Origin: Glomus cerebriforme
Taxonomy: Eukaryota; Glomeromycota; Glomeromycetes; Glomerales; Glomeraceae
Assembly (NCBI GenBank): GCA_003550305.1
Contig: QKYT01000075.1
Span: 155,226 to 219,225 of the forward strand
DNA: 64,000 nt
Direction of reading: 5' to 3'
The stretch's first letter is position 1. Each line of letters opens with the position of its first letter. Shown here in pieces: positions 24,411 to 36,627 of the stretch. A model generated the notes under the pieces. That model was given only the letters and a program-made list of their open reading frames with translations, was not told the DNA's origin and did no database searches. The position numbers and the translations under genes are program-made.

Positions 24411-24991
24411 ATGTATACAACAATTTCTGAAGAATCAGATAATTATCTTAATAAAAAAAGTGTTCATGATAGAAAAATACAAGGAAATATACAAACAAAT
24501 TTATCTAATGAAGAATTTAAAAATAATCCTTATACTAAAAATTATACGAAAAAAGAAGACATTCTTGATCTTAACAAGCATCTTGAAAAAAGAATTTTAG
24601 TTAAATTTCACGGTGGTCGTGAAGGTAATAATATCATTAGAGATTATATACGTATATTTATTCATTTATATTTATTTATTTGATTCTGTCGGAATAGTAA
24701 CTGGTATTTTAAAAGGATTCGACGCCTTGTTGAATCTCGTACTTGATGATGTGGCCGAACGGCTAAGAGGTAATATATTAATAAATTTACTGTACTTACG
24801 ATACAATTTATATAATATATTTAAATTGTTAAATTTTTTTAGATTATGAAGACTGGCACCTTTTAGATGAAACCAGATCTCTTGGATTACTCGTTTGTCG
24901 TGGAACAATTGTCAGTTTTATTGCACCAGTTGAAGGAATAAAAGAAATTCCTAATCCATTCTTGAAAGATTCTAATAAAGGTTCAGTATGA
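24411..24991 (+). CDS. LSM7: U6 snRNA-associated Sm-like protein LSm7
   Basis: Subunit of the LSm2-8 ring (U6 snRNA binding, nucleus) and the LSm1-7 ring (mRNA decapping, cytoplasm). Three exons: 24411-24624, 24698-24769 and 24843-24991, 144 aa. Sm1 motif: ILDLNKHLEKRILVKFHGGRE/VTGILKGFDALLNLVLDD, the slash marking the intron. Sm2 motif: LGLLVCRGTIVSFI, with the RG of the RNA-binding loop. The end, IPNPFLKDS, is typical of LSm7. Compared with about 103 aa in human, it has an N-terminal extension of about 45 hydrophilic residues (Asn/Lys-rich), unless translation starts from an unseen first exon. Confidence 0.93.
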
Positions 24992-25618
24992 GATGATGGT
25001 AATAGTAGCAATATTAAAGAAGAAAAATAAGAGGTTCTTTATTAATAAATTTTTATAAAGGAAGATTATATTTTAATAATAATTTTTGACAATATGTTAC
25101 TGAAGAAATTATAAATAAGATTTATTATCTGTTATAGAATGAATTGTATTGTTATAAAAAGGTTATCATAAGTAAATAAAAAAAAAAGAAAGAAATTTTA
25201 TTTCTACAAAAAAAAAGAGGAATACATCTAATTTTTGAAATATTTCATTATATTCTACATTATATCTATTTAAGAAAGTTGATATTTGGTGCGTTTGTAT
25301 TTATATGTCCCCTCCCCCGCAATTCTCTCACATAATTTTTATATAATTTTTACATATGAAGGAAAAAAAAGTCTTAATCATAAATATCATAAATAAAAAA
25401 TTGACATATAAAAGAAATCTATATATAAATTTAACATAAAAAGTGAAAAAAATCTTATCGTGAAACTTCTATAAATTCTATAAATTATATTCATAATATT
25501 CTACAAAGACTATAAAGAATTATTTATACTATACATTTACCAACAATTATACAAAAAAAAAAAAGAATTACAAAATTTACAAAATTTACATACGCATATA
25601 AAAAACAGGGGAATCGGA
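24992..25618. other. Intergenic between LSM7 and the Myb cluster
   Basis: AT-rich spacer, no supported gene. Confidence 0.5.
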
Positions 25619-27022
25619 TTAATGATTTATATAGTAAAATGACATTCTTATATCACGATCATGAGTTAAAATATAACTTATGGACATTCGGCTAATGTTT
25701 TGTCGTGTTATTAAAAAAGAATTCAGAGCTGCGATTTGACTACGAAAAAAGTGAATTAAATTACAATAAATACATGTATTTAAGCTTTTCCACAGAAAAT
25801 AAAGATATAAAACTTACATTTGATGATTATTATCAATTGTCAAAAACATTATTGTTAAATACTAATTCAAATATAGTCTAAAATGACAATAATAATGTAA
25901 TATTTACCTCTAAATCTTTGTCGAAGTCCATTAAATAAAATGTCTCTCCTTGAGTTAAAACTTATAGCTCTATTCGAGCGAGGAATACTCGCTAGTATAT
26001 TGGAACAAAAAAAAATTATTAAAATATAGTCTAAAATNNNNNNNNNNNNNNNNNNNNNNNNNNNNNNNNNNNNNNNNNNNNNNNNNNNNNNNNNNNNNNN
26101 NNNNNNNNNNNNNNNNNNNNNNNNNNNNNNNNNNNNNNNNNNNNNNNNNNNNNNNNNNNNNNNNNNNNNNNNNNNNNNNNNNNNNNNNNNNNNNNNNNNN
26201 NNNNNNNNNNNNNNNNNNNNNNNNNNNNNNNNNNNNNNNNNNNNNNNNNNNNNNNNNNNNNNNNNNNNNNNNNNNNNNNNNNNNNNNNNNNNNNNNNNNN
26301 NNNNNNNNNNNNNNNNNNNNNNNNNNNNNNNNNNNNNNNNNNNNNNNNNNNNNNNNNNNNNNNNNNNNNNNNNNNNNNNNNNAAAATGAATAATGAATAA
26401 TAATAACTGATTATTTACTTCTAAATCTTTGTCGTTGAAGTCTATTAAATAATATGTTTCTCCTAGGGTTAAAAATTATACCTCTATTCAAGCGACCAGG
26501 AATACGCGCTAGTACATTAGAATGAAAAAAAGCAGTTAAAAATGAAATACTTTTGCTCAAATGCGGGCACCTCATCCTCATGACAGTGAAAGAATAACGA
26601 AATAATGAGCCAAGTTAATGTCACCAGAATTCCATGGAATTTAGGGTGGCCCACACACATCTTTAAAGAGAAATATTACTTACTATAATAAAAAATTCGA
26701 CTCCACCTTTAGTATTCGTAAATTAAAGGAAGAAAAGTTAAAAATACAATTTATTCTGTAAATATATAATATAATGTAACATACATAATTCGACATTCCG
26801 CCGAACTTCGAGTTCTAACTTGACGAGAAATAAGATCCCAATTAGCAGTACCAAATCTGTTCACTGCGACGACCAATTGATTTAATTCCTATTATAAATA
26901 TCAAGTAAGTAACATAATTTTGCAATAATATAAAATATATCAAAGATATAGGAATTGTTTACAATAGACGCCCATGATAACGGATTTCTCATGAAAGAAT
27001 GTAATGGTTGTCGTGTATTCAT
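25619..27022 (-). CDS. Single-repeat Myb/SANT small protein, cluster copy A (interrupted by assembly gap)
   Basis: Exon 1 is 27022-26963 (20 codons, with ...RNPLSWASI). Exon 2 is 26888-26785 (104 nt) and carries the Myb helix region LVVAVNRFGTANWDLIS with TRSSAECR. The last exon, 25739-25619, encodes RMSISYIL, THDRDIRM and ends SFYYINH. The tail motif thus occurs twice at a 14-residue step. Two versions of the Arg-rich middle exon lie on either side of the N gap (about 26501-26415 and about 25992-25909). So this is either one gene with a duplicated exon or two genes whose missing parts lie in the gap. The micro-exon expected after exon 2 was not identified with certainty. Probable DNA-binding protein by domain; function unknown. 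Confidence 0.6.
26038..26382. other. Assembly gap (345 N)
   Basis: Run of N within cluster copy A. Both borders carry copies of the same exon, so the gap may be a collapsed or misjoined duplication. Confidence 0.99.
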
Positions 27023-27867
27023 TATATTAAATTCAAAAAAAAAAAAGATCGTTATTATATTTGACTGATATTTGAATCAGCGAAAAAGGTTAAATGGTAA
27101 AAAAGATTTTTAAAACGATTTAATGACGTATAAAATTTAAAAAAAAAGAAGGAAAAATCTATTTATATATTTGCGCGTAGTCTAATTTGAGTTTACATAG
27201 TTACGTAACAAAGTATATAAAAGTCCATTGATAAATAAATTTGTCTAGTGCATTTCCCCAACATAACTTTAAAAAAAAAAAATTGAACAAAATGAAATGA
27301 AAGCGGTTCAAAAGGGTAAATTTTACGGAATAAAAACAGATTAAATGAGGTTCATAAACAAAAAATAATAATAGTCTATTATAAACAGTTAAATTACTGG
27401 TGACTTACATTGTATTTTACTCCTTAATTTGGTAATTTTATGAATGGGAATGATTTAAGCTTGAACTAATACTGATTCATTTAAATGATAATAGAATTTA
27501 CCTACCCCATTATACAAAATTCTGGGTAAATCGCGATAAAATCTATTATTTTATTTTGAGATCAACACAAACAATACACAGATTAAGATTTATAATTATT
27601 TATACAAATTTGTTTCCTTTTGATAAAAAAAAAACAATGTATTTATTGTTTGTGATGCAAAATATGACGAAATTTTTTTTGGGGGGACCGTAAATAATAA
27701 CGATAAGATTTTCTATTATCATTATTTTTCTTGTTTTTGAAGGTGCAACAAAAATGCATTAAAAAATCCCTACGAAATGAAGGATTTACAGAATTTTGAT
27801 TAATTGGTGATAAATATAAATATGTCTCTTTGATTTGATCAATGTTTTGATATCAGAATCATTAAAT

Positions 27868-28421
27868 ATGCCGCCATTAAAAAAAGTAAATTCTCAACAA
27901 CGAAAAGGAAGGTGGACTCGAGCCGAGGATAATTTACTAAGAAGTCTTGTCGCTGAATATAATGTTAATGAAAATGTTATCATTAATTGGGCACAATTCG
28001 AAAGTCATTTTAATGGCACGAGAAATTCTAAACAGATTCGAGAAAGATGGTGTAATCATATAAATCCTACAAGTACAGTATTCTTTTTAATTTAAATTTA
28101 ATTTTATTAATGATTATCCAGTAAAGTAACGTATCATTAAATAAAATAGTTGAAAAGAGAAAATTTAATGACGACGAGATAAAAATGATTGAAAAAGAAT
28201 TTCTTACACATAAATTTCAATGGGCTAAAATTGCTAAAAGAATCCAAGGTACCAGCCCTCTTATGATAAAAAATTTTTATTATAATAATTTGAGAAAGAA
28301 AAATCCCGTCAAGCATGATAATGATGTTACCATTGCAAAACTTGCCACGATTCCTCTTATTGGTCCTCATCATGATTCTAGAAAATCCGAAAAAATGTCT
28401 CTATCTACAATTCTTAATTAA
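27868..28421 (+). CDS. Two-repeat Myb-like protein (cluster copy B)
   Basis: Two exons, 27868-28072 and 28150-28421, join in phase 1 to give 158 aa. The acceptor after aaaatag is chosen because it aligns NPT/IEKRKFNDDE with NET/INKSPLSEDE of copy E; the nearer ccag acceptor runs into a stop. Repeat 1 has RWTRAEDNLL, INWAQFESHF and KQIRERWCNHI, with the W-W-W core of a Myb repeat. Repeat 2 has FNDDEIKMIEKEF, FQWAKIAKRI and LMIKNFYYNNLRKK. The protein ends KMSLSTILN, the same kind of tail as the single-repeat genes around it. Nuclear DNA binding is expected from two adjacent Myb repeats. Targets are unknown. Confidence 0.8.
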
Positions 28422-29688
28422 CTCTTAATATCTTTATTTTTTTTTTTATTCGCTATACCATTTTTTCTTGTTAAATAACTTTATAGAATAGACTAATCCT
28501 TATCCTTTTTTTTAAAAAAAATATCGATATAAAAGATTAGTATATACAGTATATTTATTATATACAATATATAAATTTATAGTTAATAGATTTACCGAAT
28601 AGAACTTTATTTTGCTTAAAAATTTTTTTTACTAGAAATAAAATTCGATTTTTTAAAATTTTATAACTACAATGGAAATTAATTAATTGGTCCCATATTT
28701 TAAGTTGTATACGGATCGTCAAATTAACAATAGGAAAAGATATTAGTATTATAATTTAGTATTATAATAAACAATGGGTCATTTTGTTTAATAATCGTGT
28801 GAAATTTTACTTTATCCTTTTTTAATAATGTACTTCTTCCCGCTCCCTCTATTATTAATTTAATTGTTTATATTTATATTAAATTTCCCCAAATTATAAA
28901 GAAGTTTTAGTCCTTATATGTTATAAATGTTATATGGAGTAATTGAGATGAAATATCATTCATTATTACGAATTGAAATATATAAAAAAAAATTATATTG
29001 ATTGGAAATACTGTAAATTGAAATTAAAAAAAAATTTTTTTCAAATATTCGGTAAATTTACATATTTCAATTCTTCTATTTTTATGTAGAGCTATACCAA
29101 AAATATAACAGAATGGTAGAAATTTGTGATATTGTGACGTATTTCCTATTATTTCTATTATTACACAACTTCCAAAAAAAAAAAAAAATTTCTTTGTCAA
29201 ATCTGTTGCGTAGACAACTTTGTGTCAGATGACAGCTAACCAGTAAATTTTTTGCATACACAAATATTTGTCCTAAATCTTAAATGGAATGATGGAATGT
29301 TCTGAAAGAACAATCTTTTATGGATAACTGCATCGACGGGTGGCTGATGAGTAAATCTCCTTTTTTTCTTTAGACAATTAGGAAATCACCGTATACAAAT
29401 GATCAGGGTGCACATCACCATTGGTAAAGTGCTTTTTGCAGTGTGGTTATCATAATTTAATCTAGCCACTAAGTCCAGCCACAAGTGGTTTCCCATTTAG
29501 ATTATTCATTGTAAACAAAATGTCGATTTAAAATTTTAATATAGAATTATAAATTGATTCACTACCCTCTATTACCTCTCACTTCTCTCTCTAATTTTTT
29601 TTCGTAGAATATCAAAAATATATACACACACATATATTATACATATAGCTTTTATAGCTTTAAAATTATATTTATACTGATAATAAAG
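28422..29688. other. Intergenic between copies B and C
   Basis: AT-rich; promoter region of copy C at the right end. No further gene seen. Confidence 0.5.
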
Positions 29689-30609
29689 ATGAGTGCACAG
29701 CTACCATTTTTTTTCGCGAGAAATCCAATATGGACACCTACTGTAATCTCTTTTCTGTTATAACTTATTTTTGTTAGAAAAAAAACTCCACCCAAAAGAG
29801 GGATACATTATTTTATTAAAACTTGATCGATATATTTTCGGAAAGGTTTTGCAAAAAAATTTTTTTTAAAAAAAAAAAAATTTTTTTTCTTTAATAAAAA
29901 TTTAGGAAGAAAGTCGTTTAATCGTTGCTGTGAGTCGATTTGGTATTCGTAATTGGCATAGTATTTCTCGTGAAGTCAGTACTCGTAGTCCGATGGAATG
30001 TCGAAACAGGTGCGTTGCATTATATTTGTTTAACGAGGTGGTGTTATAAATTTGCGGCGCAGTACCAGCTTAAACGTTAAAACGTTTCAAAAATTAAGTT
30101 AAACTAATGATACGTATATTAATTATATTTAAAAATTCTTTTTTTTTATTTCGACAAAGATGGAGACGGATTATTTACATTGGTAAGATACCGAGAACCA
30201 CAAAAACTTGTCACGTGATCACGAATGTAATTCTTTTTTTTTCCTTTTCAAATACTAGCATATATGCTTCTACAGATTAATCATAATGTTAGCTCGAGTG
30301 CTTCCATGCCTTCCAACTATAGACCAAGAATGGCTCGAAGACCTAGAGGTATTGTTTTTTTTTAAAAAAAATCTAGTAGTATATTTTTTAATTAATTCTT
30401 GTCTTACTTAATAATAGCTGCTAATTATCGATTCCTCAGGAATAGCATGTTGGTTTATTTCATTATTTCGACGAATAATTTTGTTGTAATTTAATTAACG
30501 TAGTTTAATTAACAAAAATTTTAATTCTCTTTATAGTCGAAATACAACTTCAAACAATGTACCATCCCGTCGTGATATTAGAATGACATTAGATTACATT
30601 CTAAATTAA
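29689..30609 (+). CDS. Single-repeat Myb/SANT small protein (cluster copy C)
   Basis: Exons 29689-29742, 29906-30009, 30160-30182, 30259-30348, 30440-30452 and 30537-30609 give 118 aa. The 13-nt exon is needed to keep frame and is the weakest part. Exon 1 ends ARNPIWTPT with the first Myb Trp. Exon 2 carries EESRLIVAVSRFGIRNW (second Trp) and TRSPMECRNR. The 23-nt micro-exon supplies RWRRIIYIG with the third Trp. Exon 4 is Ser/Arg-rich. The tail is SRRDIRMTLDYILN followed directly by the stop. Near twin of copy D, 4.0 kb downstream. Expected to bind DNA as a small nuclear protein; nothing else is known from sequence. Confidence 0.75.
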
Positions 30610-33600
30610 ATTTTAATATATAACGTAACATATAATTTTTTTATTTTGTAATACCTTGGGTAAATTATAGGAATCAGATTAATTTTTTGGTTACATATGT
30701 AATTATACTTGTAAAAACAGATTTTCTAATTGTCATTATCGTTTATTATAAAAAAAATCGGTTGATGCATTTTATTTATTTTTTTTTTAATCAGTAGTGG
30801 TTTATCATTATTATATAAATTGCTTCATCGAAGTGACAAATAGACAAACTGGTCAAAAAGGTTAATTTTTGTGGTACTGTACCGTACGAAAGTGTTGATT
30901 GCAGAACAGTCCCATATAAATCGGGCTATAATAATTCGGGCTGACACTATAAGTTTGGCCAAAAAATTTTTTTATAGGAGGATCGATGATCCGGTCCAAA
31001 ATTGGTCCTATAGTCAGACCATTAACTTTTTTGTAATGAAAAACGATAATTCATTTTTGTAGTACAACAATAAAACAGGTAAATCATAAGAATTATTTTT
31101 TTTTGTTCCGCTGTATATATCTCTTATACCTATAAACAAGATTTTTCTCATCCAAAAAAAAAATAATAAATTGTATTTTATTTATTAACATCGGTTTATT
31201 CGTCAATATATAAAAAGTAAGATTTTAACCTCAAAATTAATTAAATTTTAAAGTTTGATAAAGTTTATTAAGTTTGGATATAGAATATAAAATGTAATTT
31301 AGATGTTTATTGCCTCTCTTTTAAAATGTCGTTGTACTTATCTAAGTGTATCACACATTTCTTTGGAGAGCATTCTTTTTTTTTTTTATGAAAGATTTTA
31401 AAATTTAAACAGCGTAATGCGATTGGTATAATGAAAATCAATTTCATAAACCTAATCAAATGTACAATTCATTTAATTTAACAAGAATTTTTGAATATTA
31501 TTGTAACAACTTCGTAGTGGAACGATAAAATTAACACAAGGAACATTATGAAATAAGAACTTACATACTAAACTATGTCATAAAACATCATATGTATAAT
31601 TACGTCATTTGATGTAAACAAAATTTTTTTACACGAAAAGAATTTTTTTATTTTCATTCATTCATTTATTTATTTATTTTTATACAAGATGACAAGTAAC
31701 TACTATATAATACTTATGAATGCTTTTGAAAATAATCTAGTCAAACCCCCAGATAATGTTCTAAATTTAAATTATAAAATTTATGGCGCATTCAATTCAA
31801 AATCAAATCCCGCCTTTAATTTATCGAACACGCAATATTCATGATACATGATTTTTATATGTTAGCTGTTTCAAAAGACTTTTGTGTAAATAGAATACAA
31901 AAGTATTTTATGAGTAAAAAATTAAAAAGTCTATGCTGATTGTTATATTTATCTTAAATTTTATAATTAAAGTAATTTTTTATTGTTAGTAAATTCAAAA
32001 TTTTCATTTGTGAAATCTAAATATGCAATAGTCAAATTTACTACGTCACATCATCAGCTAATCTAATCAATCTATCTATTCTATCTATGCGGTAAATGTT
32101 TTAATATCGATAAAGTATTAGGCGCGAAATTAATTAACCTAATAATCTAGAAATACCAGAAAATGCCTCGCAATAATTCTTTCAATAAAATTTAGTAAAA
32201 AAAAAAAAGGTTTAAAAAGAAAGTTTTTGTTCGCTATTATGCAAGTATTTTGATTAAGAGTGTTTCTCCTTATTTAGATTGATTATAGTTATTTATTAAT
32301 CACTGATGAGTAGTAAATATTCAGAAATGCAAATTTAAACTTTCGATATGAGAATCAATGGAATCGAAAAGGGAAACTTTTACCGAACTATTTGGTTTGC
32401 CAATTAAAAACAAAAAGGATGAGCTTATGTAAATGAATTATGGTTATGCAGAATGCTGATTGATCAAATGTTTCACAAAGTTCAGCGGAGACCAGGAGTT
32501 ATTTGGAAATAGCGCAATCAAGAACAAAACATACTTTTTTCAATATAATAGAAATGTGAAGAAATTTGTTAAAGAGTATGAGCATTATAGCAAAACTCCG
32601 TCGTGAATAATGTTAATAGCTTAAAATTTAAAATAAAATGCCATTGAGATTTAATCATTATGTAAACAGATTATGTTATTGATAAAATTGTGCAGATAAA
32701 ATTTCAAATTGAGCGATCTTATTCATTTTCATAAAATTAATGACAAACATTTTCCCAAAAGATATCAGATTTTATTAAGAGATTTTTCCAAAAAAGGTTT
32801 CTTTTAAGCGTAACTTCCGACATATGTACATTATTTGTTTATTCTTTGTAAAACAGTATGACAATGATTGTGACTGTTGAATAACCATCTAGCCATACAT
32901 GAAATAGTGCACTGTTTCAATTGTTGTAGCTATTAATTAGTTCTATGTTGTCTAATAACACTATAAAATGAAATCGATTAAACTGCATAAGTGCATATGG
33001 TATTTTTTTTTTTCACTGAATTTTTTTTATTACGTGTTCTTTTTCACACGTATTTTAGTTGGCTACTTCCGCCACCAATATCAAAAGTACAATATATATA
33101 TTATATATTCGTCATTTTAAAAAAGAATAATCTTAATTAGCTGATCTCTCCAGTTTCATAAACAGCGTAAATTTTGAAATCCGATTATTATTTAAAAAAA
33201 CAAATTGGTTTAAATTGGTTTGTAACATTAATTGCAAAAAAATGTTTATATGTCGTATTCGCAATAATGATTATTTGTTGTGAACTGATCGAGACTGCCA
33301 AAATGGTTAAGGAACTCCTATTTTTCAACGGGGGGTGTGCATAAATTAGTAGTATTATTGTAATATAATATATTATATATATATATATATATTCTTTATT
33401 TAATTTGTTTATATGTCACTTGTAGACATTGTGACTTAAAAAAAACATTATGGCGATTAGTTTATTCTTTGCGTGACTTAAAAAAACATTGTTTATTCTT
33501 TGCGTTACTTAAAAAAACATTGTTTATTCTTTGCGTTACTTAAAAAAAACATTATGGCGATTAGTTCCGATCGGCATTTTGTGGCATTTTGTGTTGGAAC

Positions 33601-33711
33601 CTATTCAATCTTGAATATAAAAATAATCAAAATTTCTCTCCTTCAATATAATTTTTTTTCCACCGAAATACATTTCAAATTGTATTTTATTCTTTTTTGA
33701 CGGAAATAAAG
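30610..33711. other. Intergenic between copies C and D
   Basis: About 3.1 kb. It begins with 3' flank shared with copy D (30,800-30,860 resembles 35,345-35,400). It contains a fragment near 30,925-30,970 resembling part of 35,665-35,705 in inverted orientation, and the 31-bp minisatellite near its end. No gene supported. Confidence 0.5.
33434..33564 (+). repeat. 31-bp minisatellite with flanking direct repeats
   Basis: tttattctttgcg starts at 33461, 33492 and 33523 (period 31, three copies). The block is bracketed by acttaaaaaaaacattatgg copies at about 33434 and 33539. Confidence 0.85.
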
Positions 33712-34891
33712 ATGAGTGTACAGCTCCCAAATTTTTTCGCTAGAAACCCGTTATGGTCACCTATTGTAAAAATGGGTTTCTCTTTTCTGTTGTAAATTAT
33801 TTTTTATGTATAAAATTACTAAAAATTATTTTATTAGGAAGAAAGTCGTCTAATAGTTGCAGTGAATCGATTTGGTATTCGTAGTTGGAGTCGTATTTCT
33901 CGTGAAGTTAGAACTCGTAGTTCGATAGAATGTCGAAACAGGTGTGTTGTATATATTATATTTGTTATATTATGACTAGCGTTTAGGCTGTCCCACCTTA
34001 TAAATTAGTTTAATGTCTGGCCAAATCGGAAAGATAGATATTTTGCGGTGAAAATATGTTTATCTTTACAAGGAATGATTCGTCATCCCTTTAAAACTTC
34101 CCCAAAAAATAATTTGTGACAAATAGAATTTCATATACTATACTGCTGTTTTGACAGTAAAAAATGAAAAAGCAGAGAGAGACGGAATGAATAACTTTAA
34201 TCACGTGATTTAGTTGTTTTTGCAAAATTTTTCCACCTCACGTGACCTTTAAAATGTCACATCCCTGTTTTCCATTTTTACTATGTACTCCAGGGACCGG
34301 TGTATTTGTCACACTTATTTGTCACATTGTTAATTTCTTAATGCCATAATGCCGGCCGAAATCACGTGGGGTGGAAATTTTTTGTGGCGATACTGGGGTA
34401 AATGTTTTTTGGTGATTTATCACGTGTAACTGACATTAATTGTGAACCAATTTTTTTTTTATTTTGATAGATGGAGATGGATTATTTACATCGGTAAGAT
34501 TACCTGCATAAATTCAGTTTTCATGTGATCACGTATGTAATTCTTCTATTTCAAAATACCAGCGTGTATGCTTCTACAGATTAATCGTAATATTAGCTCG
34601 AATGCTATACCAAGAAGAACTCGAAGACTCAGAGGTAGAATACTATTATTATTATTATTTAATTTTAAAAAGTTAATAATAATTCTTTTCACGTAATAGC
34701 TATCAATAATCGTCAATTAACTCGCTTCAGGAATAACATGTTAGTTTATTATCATTACTTCTACAGGTAATGTTTATATTGTAATATTTAATTAATAAAG
34801 ATTTAATTCTCTTTATAGTCAAAATCCTGCTTCAAATAGTGTACCATCCCGTCGTGATATTAGAATGACATTAGATTACATTTTAAATTAA
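33712..34891 (+). CDS. Single-repeat Myb/SANT small protein (cluster copy D)
   Basis: Exons 33712-33765, 33838-33941, 34471-34493, 34563-34634, 34731-34743 and 34819-34891 give 112 aa. It has the same exon plan as copy C, with first, second and third exons of identical length (54, 104, 23 nt). Myb core: ARNPLWSPI/EESRLIVAVNRFGIRSW, then TRSSIECRNR/WRWIIYIG. The middle is Arg-rich (IPRRTRRLRG) and the tail is SRRDIRMTLDYILN plus stop. The second intron is long (about 530 bp) and contains several TCACGTGA-like palindromes. Recent duplicate of copy C including 3' flank. Confidence 0.75.
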
Positions 34892-36627
34892 TTCTGGAAG
34901 ATTAAATAAAGCTATTCAACAGGTATTGAATTACTCAGATATTAAATTTCATCAAGTTTGCTTAGGTATTTGCGAAACTATGGGTACTTTTGTATTGATT
35001 GCTTTTTTATTATTTTACAACATAATTTTGGTATTTTGGTTAAATGAAATAGGTCTTAGAAGAATAATTTTAAAAAGTTGTTCACAGATGTAAAACTGCT
35101 CAATATTAATTTTCATCAAAGTATTCATGAAATTATAAGCATTTTTGTAATGAAACTACTGTTTTCACACATTTGTTTTCTCTACTTTATGTAACTTTAG
35201 TACTTTGGTTAAATGAAACAGAAAAGTTAAATAAAATTTTTCAGCAGTTTTTTAAAATTTTATCTATAATAAAACTACTTTTCAAATAATCATGATTGAA
35301 TATTTACCGGAAAGAAAGAAAATACTTTCTTTTTTTTTGACATCGGTTTATAAAATATAATATTATATAAATTGCTTCATCAAAGTGACAAATAGACAAT
35401 ACCAAAAAAAAAAACCTAATTTCTCCACGAAAAAAAACTTAAGATTACGAAAACCGGTTGATGTGGGTAATTCTGGCCAGAATTATGAAAATTTCCAAAT
35501 AAGGGATCGTCTAAAGCGGGGTAAATCGGCCGATTTAGACGGATTTTTGGCCGGCATTACGGCATTAAGTTTACACTCACCGAAAAATAGAAGTGGAGAG
35601 AGTGACAAATATTTTACTATGATCACGTGATTAGCCTCTCCCAAATAAGGAAATAAGGTGTGACGACGTAATTCGGGCCAAATTCATAGTGTTGCTGGCT
35701 CGAGTAGCCTCGAATTAGGGTTGGCAGGTTTAGATTTATTATGTTTCTTTTCTCATAATTTCTCATAATAATTTCTCATAATAATTTCTCATAATTTCTC
35801 AATAATTTCTAAAATATATTTATAATTATGGCTAGAATTTGGCCTGAATTACAGGAAAATTTCATAATTCGGATGCGCAAATCGGTTGCAACCGGTTTGT
35901 GTAAAACCGGTTTAAACTGAACGGGTTGGATTCGTTTAAACTTAGTTTCCTCTATATTAAAGATATTTGTAATTTTATAATTACTCTCTCACATTTTAAA
36001 ATATTATCACCTAAAGATAGATAGTACGGATATCGTGCAGCAATTCATTTTATAATAACAACAGGAACTATAACCGAAAAATTTTCTATAAATAGATCTA
36101 TAAATAAATTTATTTTCTTATTTTTTTAATCTTTTTTGTTATATGAATACTTATTATATTATGAAAAAATCTATAGAGCTTAAAAAAAAAAGTATGCTTA
36201 TTTCATCTTATCGTACGCTTAGTTGCTTATAAAAACCATATAAAATTACATAAATTATCGTACGCTTAGTTGCTTATAAATAAAAATCATATAAAATTAC
36301 ATAAATTATCGTACGCTTAGTTGCTTATAAAAATCATATCTAACTTATCTAAAATATATTTAAACACAGTATTGCAGCTATTGCAGCAATAGTCATAACA
36401 TACTTAAATCATAAATTTCTATAATTAAAAAAAACTTGTTGTAAAGGTTTCTATTTCTAAAACACGAAATACATGAGATGACATTTTTGAAATTTTCCGT
36501 ATATATAAATATATATGTAATATGTGTTTTGAGAAAAATTATACAAAATTTTGATAATAAAGTAGAAATTGTTCACAAGAATTTTTTTTTTCCTTTAAAC
36601 CCCCCTCCCATATTCTATTTCAAATTA
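34892..36627. other. Intergenic between copies D and E, with a foldback-like segment and repeats
   Basis: Holds an imperfect inverted repeat. Its left arm is about 35,450-35,495 (aaccggttgatgtgg ... aattatgaaaatttcc). Its right arm is about 35,849-35,920 (ggaaaatttcataattcgg ... aaaccggttt). It also has ttctcataa repeats (35,752-35,812) and the 47-51 bp repeat at 36,208-36,330. The 81-codon frame at 35,385-35,630 lies across the left arm and is probably not a gene. Confidence 0.5.
36208..36330 (+). repeat. Three-copy 47/51-bp tandem repeat
   Basis: ttatcgtacgcttagttgct starts at 36208, 36255 and 36306; the middle copy has a 4-base taaa insertion. Confidence 0.85.

Noticed and set aside
27868..28149. 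Copy B as a pseudogene because the ccag acceptor leads to a stop
   Set aside because: A downstream acceptor (aaaatag, ending 28149) restores frame and aligns with copy E.
33434..33564. Possible CRISPR-like array
   Set aside because: Units are contiguous 31-bp tandem repeats with no spacers, and the genome is eukaryotic.
35385..35630. 81-codon frame as a gene
   Set aside because: Lies across one arm of an inverted repeat, has no motifs and no relatives in the window.
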